50,540 nucleotides of DNA from Flavobacteriia bacterium. GTDB lineage: Bacteria > Bacteroidota > Bacteroidia > Flavobacteriales > Flavobacteriaceae. The position numbers and the translations under genes were made by a program. Where the stretch lies: NCBI GenBank assembly GCA_013298525.1, contig JAAFHW010000002.1:44148-94687 (forward strand), given 5' to 3'. Under the pieces are notes generated by a model. The model did not search any database. It worked only from the letters and a program-made list of their open reading frames with translations, and was not told the origin of the DNA. Positions 50,401 to 50,540 of the stretch are shown here, piece after piece (position 1 is the first letter of the stretch; each line of letters starts with the position of its first letter).

Positions 50401-50454
50401 TTGAGCATTAATTTTTATAATTGAAATAAGTATTAATAATATTATCTTTTTCAT
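47449..50454 (-). CDS. ELWxxDGT-repeat protein with T9SS type A sorting domain
   Basis: 1001-aa exported protein. A signal peptide (about residues 1-18, ending KINAQT) precedes about 15 units of roughly 55-60 residues, each with the block [YRE]-E-L-W-x-x-D-G-T-x-x-G-T followed by a short Ile/Leu-Lys-Asp-Ile-Asn-Pro stretch (for example YELWKSDGTIAGTNLFKDIN). The consensus is weaker in several units (NTLWVTDGTQANT, TEPFVSDGTINGS). Two or more such units usually form beta-propeller blades. The end IYPNPTSNIINI to GVYIIKIKTDGKYSFQKIIVN is a T9SS sorting domain, so the protein is exported to the surface or medium. Ligand unknown. The repeat structure makes this gene prone to assembly or copy-number errors. 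Confidence 0.88.
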   Translation of the reverse strand: MKKIILLILISIIKINAQTIDASLIQLNFIGDSNPKYLTSDLNQIFFSADDGVHGRELWLFNTINNTSNLVKDIYPGTQYGIDNSKFEIIDHILYFIANDGVNGNELWRSDGTEIGTYMIKNINPNGDSLTDFIVYDGKLYFSAFENNDNEVWVSDGTLNGTNLLKNINTNSSSTPEDFFIFNNNLYFVADNGINGYELWKSDGTIAGTNLFKDINPNGNGVINGNNFITFDNNFYFFANNGVNGYELWKSDGTSNGTILLKDIIPGVSFYNTNISGASTTNYFVFKAYTPSTGYELWVSDGTSIGTNILKDINPQYNGINNTKFINFNNSIFFSADDNVNGEELWVTNGTTLGTQILKDIKLGNNSSNITELTSTSNFIIFSAQGDLNTFNTLWRSDGTQGGTFELKNVNLDISSSSMEVNFVILNGLLYFQGGSNSSNGRELWKTDGTTINTNIALDINHKFSCYVNRSDSEELNGKLIFLGNDGSHGTEPFVSDGTINGSKILKDINVGNLNSFFNSDTNTKLDIFTKAGNLVYFRANNGLNGYELYKTDGTEINTQMVKDISIGTASSLVESTLFMSFNNVIYFKANDQIHGEELWRSDGTESGTYILKDINPGIGSAFDGISNVYLETNNILNEKCYAVLNGYLYFFAYDGINRAIWRTDGTNAGTIKIITIPSSGGYDNDRKIINSNNEKIFFKTNTTNSSFGNNTLWVTDGTQANTTQLYFTPNTSVQQFKKNIIFNNELYFTSINLNGYSLYKTNGTTTGTILLKDGVPSNKTFNYLKPCGNFVYFTIGFQSDNSGTELWRTNGTNSGTNLINETGINNPLDVYLDCTCIQNNLFFLKQNYSNKIWHINDNLLLPDFNMINVTNSDNFSTSEGAVELFPFNNNLMFAGYSFLNGTELYYSNITNLLNSNYNEFNDNLKIKIYPNPTSNIINIITNEGKVIENIEIYNIIGEKVNFNKSTSDNKTIDLSNLEKGVYIIKIKTDGKYSFQKIIVN

Positions 50455-50471
50455 TTTACAATATTGTTATT

Positions 50472-50540
50472 TTAAATAGTTTCTTCTTGTTCTTTATCCA
50501 AATAACTTTGAACAATTTCAATGGCATTAGTAACTACGTC
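50472..50540 (-). CDS. C-terminal end of a gene cut by the window edge
   Basis: The minus strand has an open frame of 22 codons ending in TAA at 50472-50474 and encoding DVVTNAIEIVQSYLDKEQEE-TI. The amphipathic helix and the position, upstream of a gene on the same strand, suggest the 3' end of a real gene whose start lies beyond the window. Too short to name. Confidence 0.45.
   Translation of the reverse strand, partial: DVVTNAIEIVQSYLDKEQEETI

Overview
The window is AT-rich (roughly 30% GC by eye), and its gene content points to a member of the Flavobacteriia (phylum Bacteroidota), most like Flavobacterium. The evidence is: two proteins ending in type IX secretion (T9SS) type A sorting domains, a PorV/PorQ-family outer-membrane protein, promoters of the Bacteroidota TAnnTTTG type instead of E. 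coli -10/-35 boxes, little sign of Shine-Dalgarno sequences, a transketolase split into two genes, and a lipoprotein MsrB-MsrA fusion. I see no insertion sequence, prophage, CRISPR array or rRNA. One tRNA gene (Thr, anticodon TGT) is present.

Region 1 (1-6047) is the end of a surface-polysaccharide cluster: three family-4-like glycosyltransferases, an O-antigen ligase/polymerase-like membrane protein and a polyprenyl-phosphate sugar transferase. Region 2 (6053-13195) holds envelope functions: a DUF4105/Lnb-like protein, a PorV2-like protein, phosphatidylserine synthase, a GH25 muramidase, LptB, and a kdsD-tatC-AhpD-like operon. Region 3 (13282-34956) is mostly housekeeping: RecQ, a T9SS-exported protein, an FAD oxidoreductase, a secreted MORN/YwqK-repeat protein, MsrBA, Idi, a QueD/PTPS-family enzyme, a BCP peroxiredoxin, ManA, tRNA-Thr, split transketolase with a foreign-looking gene between its halves, Tgt, an LptF/G permease, a DMT transporter, AccA and DnaB.

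Region 4 (34993-40432) is the most interesting part. Two converging operons, [47-aa membrane peptide, 103-aa protein, 7-TM protein, histidine kinase, LuxR-type response regulator] and [44-aa membrane peptide, 193-aa protein], meet tail to tail with overlapping stop codons. Each operon is headed by the same 14-bp palindrome, ACGTAGTTTTACGT, exactly 23 nt before a -7 box. No other copy was noticed in the window. The second copy also lies upstream of a divergent pair: a secreted 421-aa protein and a second 7-TM paralogue that has no kinase of its own. I read this as a self-contained, probably autoregulated signalling module with unknown signal and outputs. The two small membrane peptides were found by reading the sequence directly and would be missed by ordinary length cut-offs.

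Region 5 (40500-50540) is all on the minus strand: an S9 dipeptidyl-peptidase, a U32 peptidase-family protein, a secreted HExxH metallopeptidase with a glycogen-binding-like C-terminal domain, a DUF1569 protein abutting a class D beta-lactamase, a 1001-aa ELWxxDGT-repeat T9SS cargo protein, and the last 22 codons of a gene cut by the window edge.
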